Of a DNA stretch of 64,000 bases, positions 22,517 to 34,700 are shown piece by piece. Origin of the DNA: Zoroaster sp. YZ-2022 (taxonomy: Eukaryota; Echinodermata; Asteroidea; Forcipulatida; Zoroasteridae). Numbering within the stretch: position 1 is the stretch's first letter; each line of letters begins with the position of its first letter. Both the position numbers and the translations under genes were made by a program. Location of the stretch: positions 18,562,093 through 18,626,092 of the forward strand of contig CM055823.1 of assembly GCA_029582265.1 (NCBI GenBank). Direction: 5' to 3'. Under the pieces are notes generated by a model. It ran no database searches, was not told where the DNA came from, and saw only the letters and a program-made list of their open reading frames with translations.

Positions 22517-23945
22517 CTAGATATAAGTTTTTGTCACAACAAAAACAAGGTGTTCGGTTGAAGTTAAAATGGTTACGTCATCAATTCGAAGTGTTGGAGA
22601 AGTCAAATGTTAACGTCTGTTGAAGTTCTCGCGAGAAGTTTATTTGAATACAATACAATACTGAATTTAGAAATTAAACTTTAACTTCCGGTTTGGACAG
22701 GAAGTAAAGGTCAAATTGGGGTCATGTTTTTGTAAATACTTTTGACAATTAACTATCTGTACAATGGTGCAAAAACTGTGAATTTACCTCTTGTGGTTGT
22801 TGAGATATGATTTTTAAATATTAAACTTTTACTTCCGGTTTGGACAGTGGAAGTAAGGTCAAATTGGGGTATAAATATATTTTGACACTAACGATCTGTA
22901 CAATGGTACAAAATTTTTAATTTACTTCTTGTGGTTGTTGAGATATGATTTTTTTAATATTAAACTTTGACTTCCGGTTTGGACAAGGAAGTAAGGTCAA
23001 ATTAGTCACCTTTGTGTAAATATTTTTGACAATTAACAATCTGTACAATGCATCGGCTAAAAACTGAATTTACCTGTTGTGGTTGTTGAGATATGATTTT
23101 TTTAAATATTAAACCTTTGACTGGGTTTGGACAGGAAGTAAGGTCAAATTGGGGTCACCTTTGTGTAAAAATAATTTCACAATTAACAATCTATACAATG
23201 ATACAAAAATGTCAATTTACCTCTTGTGGTTGTGAAGATAATTTTTAAACATTAAACTTTGACTTCCGGTTTGGACAGGAAGTAAGGTCAAATTAGGGTC
23301 ACCTTTGTGTAAATATTTTTGACAATTAACAATCTATACAATGATACAAAAATTTCAATTTACCTCTTGTGGTTGTGGAGATATTTTTTTTAAACATTAA
23401 ACTTTGACTCGGTTTGGACAGGAAGTAAGGTCAAATTGGGGTCACCTTTGTAAATAATTTTGACAATTAACAATCTGGCAATGGTGCAAAAGTCAATTTA
23501 CCTGTTGTGGTTGTTGAGATATGATTTTTACGTGCATACATAATTAGCACGACCAGAGCTGATTTACATTCACCAACAGAGGGCGCACTTTTAGCGTTGG
23601 AAAAGCCGTGTAGTCTTTCATTTGCAACGTAATCAAAACGTTTTAACTAATAAAGTATGATTGATCGAAATTCGATATCTGATGACCTAATAATGACGTC
23701 ACAAATTATGTTTCATCTACGTGTTATGTTCCATGTGCCCAAGTTTCAGTTTCATATGAAGTTTGCAAGTATGTGTTTTTGTAGACAATCGATCCGAAAA
23801 GAAGAAGAAGAAGAAGAAGAAGGAGAAGAAAAAAAAAAAAAAAAAAAAAAAAACCGAACATAATAATAGGTGCCAAGTTACCCGAACACCTAAAAAAAAA
23901 CGAACAATAACAATAGGTGTTTCGGGCGCATACCCGAACACCTAA
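22517..23945 (+). repeat. Composite repeat unit, forward orientation (about 1.4 kb)
   Basis: It starts near ctagatataagtttttgtca and reads into aaggtgttcgg. It then carries 6-7 copies of a 140-148 bp module (ttccggtttggacaggaagt...tcaaattggggtcacc...gacaattaacaatct...cttgtggttgttgagatatg). It ends with a GAA/A-rich tract and several ccgaacacct motifs, the reverse complement of the start motif. The unit thus has inverted ends and an internal satellite. Reverse-oriented copies fill 25163-30185. Confidence 0.85.
23800..23853 (+). repeat. (GAA)n and poly(A) tract
   Basis: A gaagaagaagaagaagaagg run is followed by about 24 A residues. It is part of the 3' end of the composite repeat unit. The corresponding ttcttcttc tract recurs at 28549-28568 in reverse. 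Confidence 0.9.
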
Positions 23946-24133
23946 TAAATATTACTTTAGTGAATAGTCAATAAATGTGATCTGAACCATTTCTTCACTA
24001 AGTGCCCATTAAAACAGAAGCATATATTCAATCCACATGTGCTGAACATTTCTCTAATTAAAAAGGAGTAGGGCCTACCTATATAATAGTATTAATAACC
24101 CTGGTCCAAATTTACTTATTGTAAAGAAATTAT

Positions 24134-24662
24134 TGGACACCACACTTGTTGATCTTACTGGGCCAGAGTCACACTTCACATTCAATGCTCTCATATAAGT
24201 TCTAATTGGCTATCCTCTACTGTGGTCTCTTGACCCAGATTTCATGGTTGCAGACAGATTTGTAAAGACGGTTAAGTTGGTGAATAGCAGAGCGAGGAGT
24301 GAAGATAATGAGTGACTTTGCCAACATCATTACTACTGACTCCCAACAGAGAGCTTCGCTTCTGCAAGCAGTTGACTTCAACGGAGACGATTTGACAGTT
24401 TCATAAAAGCATCCTGAACATATAGCACCCGGATCCATGATACATGTATAACAATCAATATCTGAAAAAATACACTGTATTAATAATCACTCTTCAAAAT
24501 ACTTGGTAATAGAAACACAGGTCTTTTCAAGACAATTAAATGTATGCTACATCAGTTACTCCATAGACAGGCTATAATATGTGTATTGGTTAAAAATTTG
24601 GCCTCAAAAGTAATTTCTTCTGGTCTGAGCTGGAGCTTTAAAATCAGTGCCCGGGGATTAAA
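24134..24662 (+). pseudogene. Decayed gene fragment, copy 2 (empty hAT site)
   Basis: It is collinear with 17821-18292 plus 21239 onward. The conserved stretch for VKTVKLVN...AERGVK is present but a 5-bp deletion (gtgaatgacatagcagag reduced to gtgaatagcagag) breaks the frame. It continues through ctggtctgagctggagc at 24620-24636 with no insertion, so the target site of the 2.9-kb hAT element is preserved here. It runs into the first gap. Confidence 0.7.
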
Positions 24663-25162
24663 NNNNNNNNNNNNNNNNNNNNNNNNNNNNNNNNNNNNNN
24701 NNNNNNNNNNNNNNNNNNNNNNNNNNNNNNNNNNNNNNNNNNNNNNNNNNNNNNNNNNNNNNNNNNNNNNNNNNNNNNNNNNNNNNNNNNNNNNNNNNNN
24801 NNNNNNNNNNNNNNNNNNNNNNNNNNNNNNNNNNNNNNNNNNNNNNNNNNNNNNNNNNNNNNNNNNNNNNNNNNNNNNNNNNNNNNNNNNNNNNNNNNNN
24901 NNNNNNNNNNNNNNNNNNNNNNNNNNNNNNNNNNNNNNNNNNNNNNNNNNNNNNNNNNNNNNNNNNNNNNNNNNNNNNNNNNNNNNNNNNNNNNNNNNNN
25001 NNNNNNNNNNNNNNNNNNNNNNNNNNNNNNNNNNNNNNNNNNNNNNNNNNNNNNNNNNNNNNNNNNNNNNNNNNNNNNNNNNNNNNNNNNNNNNNNNNNN
25101 NNNNNNNNNNNNNNNNNNNNNNNNNNNNNNNNNNNNNNNNNNNNNNNNNNNNNNNNNNNNNN
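24663..25162. other. Assembly gap (500 N)
   Basis: Exactly 500 N, the conventional size for an unknown-length scaffold join. Apparent ORFs across it are artefacts. Confidence 0.99.
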
Positions 25163-26520
25163 TAAAACCCAAAAACAAAACTTGGCATGTTTTAGAACTT
25201 AACAAGTGATGAAACTCCAGTTGTGGGCCCCGTTTGACCTTTTCCGCCCAAAACGAAGTAAAAGGAAATTAAAAAAAAAATATATCTCAACAACCAACAG
25301 GTAAATGGAATTTTTTTATTGTATAGATTGTTAATCTCAAAAAACAAAAACATGCCCCAATTTTTGACCTTCTTCCTTCCCAAACCCGGAAGTCAAGTTT
25401 AAACTTTTAAAAAATCATTCCAACAACCACAAGGAAAATTACAATTTTGACCATTGCAGATCGTTAATTGTCAAAAATTTTTAAAAAAAAAGGTGCCCCC
25501 AATTTGCCCTTCTTTGCCCAAACCGGAAGTAAAATTTTTAATTTTAAAAAAAATTTCTCAACAACCACAAGGTAAACCAAATTTTGTCCATTATAAAATT
25601 TTTAAATTGTCGAAAAATTTACAAAAAGGGCCCCCAATTTATTTTCCTGTCAAACCCCAAAGTAAAAGTTTAACTTTTAAAAATATATCTCAAAAAAAAG
25701 AGGAAAATTCACAATTTTGCCATTGTACAGATCGTTTTTGTCAAAAAATTTTTAAAAAAGGGGCCCCCAATTTGACCTTACCCCTGCCCAAAACCCGGAA
25801 GTCAAAGTTTAATAAAAAAATCTTTCCAACAACCACAAGAGGTAAATTCACAATTTTGTACCATTATACAGATTTTAATGTCGAAAAATTTTTTACGGTG
25901 ACCCCTTGACCTTATTTCCCTGCCCAAAACCCGGAAGTAAAAGTTTATTTTAAAAAAATCATTCTAAACAACCACAAGGGTAAAAAAAAATCTTATCCCT
26001 TTATATTTGAAATATCCCTTTTGTTTATTTATTTTTAGGGGGCTGATCCAAATATTTAGCTTTTTTCCTGTTTTTTCCTTTTTTATACTCATTTTAAAAT
26101 AAAAGTTAAAAGTATTCCCGCCGGGGGGGACTTTTAAAATTTTGTACCATTTTACAGATGTTAATTTTCAAAAATATTTATAAAATTTATTACTTCCCCG
26201 TCCCAAAACCCGGGGGAAAAATTTAAATTAAAAAAAAATCATATCTCAACAACCACAGGAGGTAAAATTTACATTTTTTAAAATTTTAAGATTTTAAAAG
26301 TCAAAATTTTCACAAAGGACCCCCCCTTTGACCCTTTCTTCCGTCCCAAAACCCGGGAAATCAAAGTTTAAATTTTTAAAAAAATTTCAAATTAGTATTT
26401 ATTTATTCAAATAAACTTTCGCGAGAACTTCAACAACGTTAACATTTGACTTTCAACCTTAATTGTAAAAGCAAAAACCATTTAACTTCCGAACACCTTG
26501 TTTTTTGTGACAAAAAATTT
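25163..26520 (-). repeat. Composite repeat unit, reverse copy 1, poor sequence
   Basis: It contains the reverse complement of the 140-147 bp module (atctcaacaaccacaag...ttgaccttacttcc...aaaccggaagtc). It ends in the reversed start segment (cgcgagaacttcaacaacgt...cgaacaccttg). Homopolymers are inflated throughout (aaaaaaaa, cccccc, gggggg), unlike the cleaner copies after 27.6 kb. Its beginning is lost in the gap. Confidence 0.75.
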
Positions 26521-28545
26521 ATCTAATTTTTTCTTTTTCTTCTTCCAGATAGATTGTCTACAAAAAAAACATACTTGGAACTTTACTTGAAATTGAAATT
26601 GACAAAATTTTGACCCTAGTGAGATGAAAAAGAATTTTGACGTCATTATTGGTCATCAGAATCGAATTAGATTAAAGTTTAAAATTTTAAAAAAAAACAT
26701 ATCTAACAAACAAAAGGTAAATTAAAAATTTTTTCCATTGTACAGATCGTTGATTGTCAAAAAATATTTACAAAAATTACCCAATTTGACCTTACTTCCT
26801 GTCCCAAAACCAAGTCAAAGTTTAATATTTAAAAAAACATATCTCAACAACCACAAGAGGTAAATTAATTTTTTTTGTACCATTGTACCAGATCGTTAAT
26901 AGTTGAAAAATATTTACAAGGTGACCCAATTGACCTTACTTCCCGTCCAAACCGAAAGTCAAAGTTTAATATTAAAAAAAAATCATATCTCAACAACCAC
27001 AAGGGTAAATTAAAATGTTTGTACCATTGTACAGATCGTTAATGGTTGAAAAATATTTACAAAAGGTAAATTTTACCTTACTTCCTGTCCAAACCGAAGT
27101 CAAAATTTAATATTTAAAAATCATATCTCAACAACCACAAAGGTAAACTCAAAATTTTTGTACCTTACTGATCGTTAATTGTCCAAAAATATTTACAAAA
27201 GGTGACCCCAATTTGACCTTCCCTGTCCAAACCGAAGTCAAAGTTTAATATTTAAAAATCATATAAAAACAAGCACAACAGGTAAATTGACATTTTGCAC
27301 CCTTTATAGGGTTGTTAATTGTCGAAAATATTTACAAAAACATGTCTAATTTGACCTTACTTCTGTCCCAAAACCCAAGTCAAGTTTAACATTTAAAAAA
27401 TCATATCTCAACATCCACAAGAGGTAAATTCAGAGTTTTTGACCATTGTACAGATTGTTAATTGTCAAACATATTTTTAAAACATGACCTTTAAATTTTA
27501 CCTTTACTTCCTGTCCAAACCAAGTCAAAGTTTAATATATTATAAAATCATATCTCAACAACCACAAGAGGTAAATTGACAGTTTCTACACCATTGTATA
27601 GATTGTTAATTGTCAAAAATATTTACACAAAGGTAACAATTGACCTTACTTCCCGTCCAAAACGAAGTCAAATTTAATATTTAAAATCATATCTCAACAA
27701 CCACAAGAGATAAATTAAAAATGTTTGTACCATTTACAGATCGTTAATGGTTGAAAATATTTAAAAAGGTGACCCCAATTTGACCTTACTGTCCAAACCG
27801 GAAGTCAAAATTTAATATTTAAAAATCATATCTCAACAACCACAAGAGGTAAACTCAAAATTTTGTACCATTGTACTGATCGTTAATTGTCAAAAATATT
27901 TACAAAGAGTGACCCAATTTGACCTTACTTCCTGTCCAAACCGAGTCAAATTTTAATATTTAAAAATCATACCTCAACAACCACAAGAGGTAAATTCAAA
28001 TTTTGTACCATTGTACAGATCGTTAATTGTCAAAAATATTTACAAAAGATGATCAATTTGACCTTACTTCCTGTCAAACCGAGTCAAGTTTAATATTTAA
28101 AAATCCTATCTCAACAACCACAAGAGGTAATTACATTTTTGCACCATTGTATAGATTGTTAATTGTCGAAACATATTTACAAAGGTGACCAATTTGACCT
28201 TACTTCCTGTCAAACCGGAGTAAAATTTTAATAATTAAAAATCATATCTGAACAACCACAAGAGGTAAATTGACATTTTGCACCATTGTACAGATTGTTA
28301 ATTGTCAAAAGTATTTACAAACATGACTAATTTGACCTTTACTTCCTGTCCAAACCGAGTCAAGTTTAATATTAAAATAATTTCTAAATTCAATATTGTA
28401 TTGTATTCAAATAAACTTCTTCGAGAACTTCAACAGACGTTAACATTTGACTTTCTAAAACACTTCAAATTGATGACGTCATCATTTAACTTCAACCGAA
28501 CACCTAGTTTTTGTTGTGACAAAACTTATATCTAGTTTTTTGTTT
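26521..28545 (-). repeat. Composite repeat unit, reverse copy 2 (about 2.0 kb)
   Basis: It begins with a T/C-rich tract and the segment matching the 3' end of the forward unit (gacgtcattattggtcatca). It carries about 12 reversed modules of roughly 138-147 bp and ends with cgaacacctagtttttgttg and ttatatctag. Head-to-tail adjacency with the next copy is direct. Confidence 0.8.
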
Positions 28546-30185
28546 CTTCTCCTTCTTCTTCTTCTTCTCGGATCGATTGTCTAAAAAACACATACTTCAC
28601 ATGAACTTCACTGAACTTGAAACTTGCATGCACTTAGAACTTAACAAGTAGATGAAACACGAGTTGTGGTGCCCCAATTGACCTTACTTCCTGTCCAAAC
28701 CGGAAGTCAAAGTTTAATATTTAAAAATCATATAAAACAAGCACAACAGGTAAATTGACATTTTGCACCATTGTATAGATTGTTAATTGTCGAAAAATAT
28801 TTACAAACATGTCCCCAATTTGACCTTACTTCCTGTCAAACCGAAGTCAAAGTTTAACATTTAAAAATCATATCTCAACATCCACAAGAGGTAAATTCAG
28901 GTTTTGCACCATTGTACAGATTGTTAATTGTCAAACATATTTTTAAAACATGACCAATTTGACCTTACTTCCTGTCCAAACCGGAAGTCAAAGTTTAATA
29001 TATTAAAAATCATATCTCAACAACCACAAGAGGTAAATTGACAGTTTCTACACCATTGTATAGATTGTTAATTGTCAAAAATATTTACACAAAAGGTAAC
29101 CCCAATTTGACCTTACTTCCGTCCAAAACGGAAGTCAAATTTAATATTTAAAAATCATATCTCAACAACCACAAGAGATAAATTGACATTTTTGCACCAT
29201 TGTATAGATTGTTAATTGGCGAAAAATATTTACATAAAGGTGACCAATTTGACCTTACTTCCTGTCCAAACCGAGTTAAAGTTTAATATTAAAAAAATCA
29301 TATCTCAACAACACAAGGGGTAAATTCACAATTTTGTACCATTGTACAGATCGTTAATTGTCAAAAATATTTACAAAAGATGACCCTACTTGACCTCACT
29401 TCCTGTCCAAACCGGAAGTCAAAGTTTAATATTTAAAAACTCATATCTCAACAACCACAAGAGGTAAATTGACATTTTTGCAACCATTGTATAGATTGGT
29501 TAATTGTCGAAAAATATTTACATAAAAGGTGTACCCCAATTTGATCTTACTTCTTGTCCAAACCGGAAGTCAAAGCTAATATTTTATAAAATCATATTCT
29601 CAACACAACCACAAGAGGTAAATTCACAATTTTTGTAAACCATTGTTACAGATTGTTAATTGTCAAAAAATATTTAAAGTAATATGACCAATTTGACCTT
29701 ACTTTCATCCAAACCGGAAGTCAAAGTTTAATATTTAAAAAATCATATCTCAAGAACCACAAGAGGTAAATTCACAATTTTTGTACCATTGTACAGATCG
29801 TTAAGTGTCAAAGAATATTTACAAAAGATGACCCCAATTTTACTCTTACTTCCTGTCCAAACCGGAAGTCAAAGTTTAATATTTATAAAAATCATATCTC
29901 AACAACCACAAGAGAGTAAATTCACAGTTTTAGCACCATTGTACAGATTAGTTAATTGTCAAAAATATTTACAAAAACAATGACTCCCACTTGACCTTTA
30001 CTTTCTGTCCAAACCCCAAAAGTCAAAGTTTAATATGAACAAAAATCATCCACAAGAGGTAAATTCACAATCTTTGCATAAGGTACAGATCGTTAATTGT
30101 CAAAAAATATTTAAAAACAAAGTTGACTAATTTGACCTTTTACGTGTCCGAACACCTAGTGTTTGTCAATACAAACACCAATCTC
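28546..30185 (-). repeat. Composite repeat unit, reverse copy 3 (about 1.6 kb)
   Basis: It begins ttttttgtttcttctccttc and ggatcgattgtct, mirror of the forward unit's 3' end. It has about 10 modules and ends with gtccgaacacctagtgtttg and tctctag near 30185. Sequence quality appears better than in copy 1. Confidence 0.8.
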
Positions 30186-30444
30186 TAGTTTCTTCTTTAT
30201 TTTTAGTAATGTTTTCCAACAGGAAATACGTGATACAGGTATACGCGGCGGCGGACCAAATGTCCCACATATGCAAAGTATGGTGGATAAGAGAGGCCTC
30301 CACAAAACATACATACTCCTATGTGAAAAGTCGTTTAACACAGCACAGCACAGCATAATTCCAATCGATCCAGCAATGTTGGCTGCAATTGGACATCGTT
30401 TCATAGAAGAAAAACAAATTAAAAATGCCAACGCGCGGGTTTGA
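30186..30444 (+). other. Open reading stretch of unknown origin
   Basis: This follows the last composite repeat. The + frame reads QEIRDTGIRGGGPNVPHMQS-MVDKRGLHKTYILLCEKSFN then IPIDPAMLAAIGHRFIEEKQ and stops at 30444. The composition is protein-like, and a possible acceptor (tttttag, or ccaacag at about 30221) precedes it. I do not recognise it. It could be an exon or captured sequence. Confidence 0.25.
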
Positions 30445-30662
30445 GGCGACGGGCGCGGAGACCAGAAACCAGAGACATTTTGGCCTTCTGTAAAATTAAT
30501 ATGATAGATAATTGTTGTTGAAAAGCTTGCCAGTGAGGTATCACTCAGGTCTACTTTATGTCCGCAGTTTACAAACTATGACTGCATATAATCGTAAGCA
30601 TGTACATTCCATTTTGTTTTATAGTCTAATAATTTGTTCGCAATTGTTTTTTGATTTTTTAG

Positions 30663-30801
30663 TTTTTCAAATAACCCGATGCCTTTCAATTGATTTCCGT
30701 TCACATAGCTTTGTACGGATCGCTGAAGTTCCTACATATTTTATATCTGATTGGGATCGTCTAATACATGGAATTGCAGCGATTCCGAATGAAGTAGGAG
30801 G
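30663..30801 (+). CDS. Candidate SLC18-family exon (TM4 region)
   Basis: An acceptor gattttttag and a donor gtgagt bound the block. The frame ends WDRLIHGIAAIPNEVGG. This aligns without gaps to the R-x-L-Q-G-I-G-x-x-x-x-x-V-x-G segment at transmembrane helix 4 of vesicular amine transporters, and would continue into the LGIV start of the next exon. Two bases are left over at the donor, one more than the next exon needs, so the junction is out of phase. The N-terminal part of the block does not align well. Exons for TM1-TM3 were not found. Confidence 0.4.
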
Positions 30802-31745
30802 GTGAGTTCATCAACTGGAATAGCTTTGTTATGAACGAGTTTGATCTTTTGGCATAATTGTTTTAAAATATATCGTCCGTAAGTTTGGGCCGATTCGACC
30901 GTAAAAATAGATTTTAATGTTGAATTGCTATTTTTTTATTGGGGTTTAAGGAAGTTATAAGCTTTCATTTGAGACATTGAACGAAAAACATCCGTCAAGG
31001 ATTAGTAGCAATAAATTAAAAACATCAAATTAATAAAAGGTGCGACCTCGCGTTTTAATCCCTCAGGTTGCACGTGACAACACAATTTATTTGCGTAACG
31101 GGCTCGAGGGCGTGTGGGGCAGTCTTTTCGATTATCATGGCCAGCGCGGCTGTCAATCAGAAATCGAGCGAGTTTGAAATATCGCTTTTATTTACACAGT
31201 TTCGGACGTCCGAATTTCATAACTTATTTTTTTTGTTTCGTTTAGCAACGATCTTTCAAAATTCGCTCGCAATACAAAAATTGTATTGTTCATTTCCGCG
31301 GCCTCTGTTGAACTACCTGAATCAATCTCAGGCCATCTTAGGAGTCATATTGGTCATATTCCCTGAATACAAGTACGATCATAGCATTGATAATCAATAC
31401 TGAAAAGGGAGCAGCCTATATATTTTCCCTGCCAGCTTTGGTTTGATCACGCGTATTTGTATGGAAGAAACAGATATAGTCCAGCTACTAACGCTGACAA
31501 TTATGCTCTTTATGGTAAACGCCTGAAAGAAAACATGGTGTTCAGAATGGACTAAATTTACCTACCATGTTCATTCAACCATCTACAAGTTTGGACCCTT
31601 AGATGCAGGGTCTTGACCACTACTAATAATTATTTTTGTTAGTATTATTTTGCTTTTATACTGCAGGTCCTTTAGGTTGGTAAGCATTTAGCAACAGCTA
31701 ATTCTCTATTTAATTAGGTTTTGTAATTCATTTAATAACATACAG

Positions 31746-34700
31746 GTTTAGGCATAGTTGCTTATCGATACCGAGATGACGACGAGCAGCGTGGTTGTAA
31801 CAGGACTAATTATTTGTGGATTCGCCATCGGCTCACTTGGTAAAGTAGTATTATATATAATCGGTAAAACTGTGCATGGTGAAGAGGATAAGTAAGACTA
31901 ATTACGGTGACACCATGTGAAATTCTCATTGAGTACTGAGTAGTAATTGGTTCTGAAACGAACATTTCGATCAGTATGCTCTGATCGTCTTCAGGAGAAG
32001 ACGATTAGACGATCTTTCTCCTGAAGACGATCAGAGCATACTGATCGAAACGTCGAGTTGTAACCTTCAGTTCGTAACCCCCCAGTTCGTTTCAGAACTA
32101 ATTACTACTCAATGGAGAATTTCACATGGTGTCACCGCAATTAGTATTACTTAGTATTATATCTAAAAATGTACCCCTCTGGGATTTATGAACGTAAATA
32201 TAACTTAGGAGATGTATTGCATGAGCCCTAAATATAAAACCAAAGGGGATATAATAAGCATCGTGGAAGTCCAAGGGTTGATGTTAGGTAGTGTAGAAAG
32301 GGTCAGGGCACAGTGCAAAAGGTGCATACAGAAATAACTACACGAAAAGAGCACGTATCTAGCGACTAGATCAAGGTGCTGTACATTATCTGCCCATCAG
32401 GTCGCAGCCATGATTTGAACCCACATTATGACGACTCGGCCATCAGAACACAACTCCGATGCACTAAACTGCTCGACTATGGCACTCAATAAATCTACTG
32501 TAATAAAACACATTTCCCTTTGACCCCCACTGGATCATCTATAATACTATTTCCCCCATTCCCTGCCGTGCCAGTCGCCAAAATACGACGACCATAGACC
32601 ACTTGCCGCTTTCTCGGTCCATCACTGAAAAGTTATAATTTAATTTCGTTTTGTTTCTAGTGGGACCCGTTTTCGGTGGTGTTGTTAGCAACCAGATGGG
32701 GACAGCTGCACCATTTATTTTCCTCGCTGGATTCATAACACTAGTAGCAAGTAAGTCAATTAAAATTCAACCATATAATTGTTTTCCGTATTTTGGAAAC
32801 CAAAAGTATTAATGGTTAACAAACGTACTAACTCATTTTGTCTTATTGCATAATCAGACTTTTTTTGGTACAAATCTTTCACGGTCAGACACAACAATTG
32901 TATGTTGATATCCAGTGGCAGATGGTGAGAAGAAATAACATGTCTGCTTAAGACCAGGAAACGTGTCGATCATCCCGTGACGGACATAACTTAGAATCAC
33001 AGCACAGGTCATCTATGCAAACAATGCGGTGGGTCACGTCATTATCTTCTCTCAAATGTGATTTTGTTGTCATATTTGGGTTGAATATAATGATAAGGCC
33101 TCCACATCTATTCGTTTTTGTATCAAACTGAATTTTTATATCGTTACAGTTGCAGAGATTGCGATTTTCGAGCGGGCAATGGATGAGGAAAGGAAGATCC
33201 GATGGCTATTTTGGAACTTCTAAAGACCCACTCATTCTTATCACAGCTGGTTTGTACATTTTCTTTATTGCTTTTGTATCAATGTAGAATACAACATAGC
33301 CTCTCGACTGGGGCTCAGATCCTATGAGATTGGTGTATATATATATCCCCTCCAATAATTTCAGAGTGATGATGGCCCATACAGCCATCCCAAATATTTT
33401 GCTGACTTCTTGTACAGTTCTAAATAAGGACACTTTTTCCGCATTTTTATTTTTAAAATATCAGATTGCATCAAAGAACATCGATAACCGTAAATCATCC
33501 TGTGTCCTTGTGCGTGTTCGTCTATTTTCCACCCAAAATGTTCACAATAGAATAGAACCCTTGTCTGTGGACCTATTTAGCTAAGACTTGTACATGTTGG
33601 TTTTTAACAGAGCTATATTACTTGACATTCAGATAAACATTGTACAAAGTTCAGGACAACTAAAAGAAAACATTAGGCCAAAAAAAAAAAGATGTTGAGT
33701 TGCCCTCCACCGACCGACCCAAAAGTGCTGAAATCTCAGGTCGGGTTTTTTTTATTTTATTTTTTTCCCCGTCATTCATAGGCCTATTTATTAACGAAAC
33801 TTACCAATTTTCTTTGTATAAAACATAATACGTTTGATTTGTGAAATTTTCCACTTTTTTTACCGGTAAATTTACCGGTACCCAAGACTCAATCTACATG
33901 TTTTCAAATCGAATGGCCCCGGCCCTCACATGCTGCACTGCCTTCGCACACACTGTGTGCCAACGATTGCGACTCAAATCTACACGTTTTCCAATCGAAT
34001 GGCCCCCTCACATGTTTTCCACTGGCTTCTCGCACTGTTTTGTATGTCAACGATTGCGACTCAATCTACACGTTTTCAAATCAAATGGCCCTCACACGTT
34101 GTGCACTGGCTCCCCGCACTGTACTTGTGTCAACGATTGCGACTCGATCTACACGTTTTCAAACCGAATGGCCACTCACATGTTGCATGTTGAGCATTGC
34201 ACGCAATATGGATGAATTTGCTGTGTCAATCACAGCGAAAAGTACAACAAAAATGCTTGGGATACTTTTATTCTGAAGCAAAATTCCTTGCTGATAGGTA
34301 TACAAATGAAAACATGGTATGTGGTTTCAGTTCCAATGCATTTCAATCTTAAAATGACAGTCAAGGAGAAAAAATAAATAAATAAAATCCCGACCGACCG
34401 ACCCCTTCAAATATTTTCACTGGAGGGCAACTCAACAAATTTTGTTGTTGGCCTTATTGAAATACATTATCACTTGCTATTATTCTATGCGAGTTATAAC
34501 ATAGATTTCTTCACTACATCATTATATCAATGTACAGAACATTCACCAAGTTTATCAGCTTACATGTATCGGTATATTATCAGGTGCATTAGTTGTCCCA
34601 AGTGTGATCTTCGGGCTGTTAGAGCCAGCTCTGCCCGTATGGATGATCAACACTATGGGGTCAGAAACATGGCAGTTAGGTGAGTATGTCCCGTCGTTTA

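Noticed and set aside
23657..23945. Lys/Glu-rich and Phe-rich ORFs
   Set aside because: They are translations of the (GAA)n and poly(A) tract.
24544..25209. Long ORFs of 176-221 residues
   Set aside because: They consist almost wholly of N translated as X across the assembly gap.
25454..25909. 151-residue ORF
   Set aside because: It is Lys/Pro-rich translation of the corrupted satellite next to the gap.
22517..30185. CRISPR array
   Set aside because: The regular spacing is of whole diverged modules without unique spacers, in a eukaryotic context.
33841..34276. Repetitive ORFs (TFSNRMAPH-type) as a repeat protein
   Set aside because: They arise from the 83-87 bp minisatellite inside the Harbinger-type MITE in three different frames.
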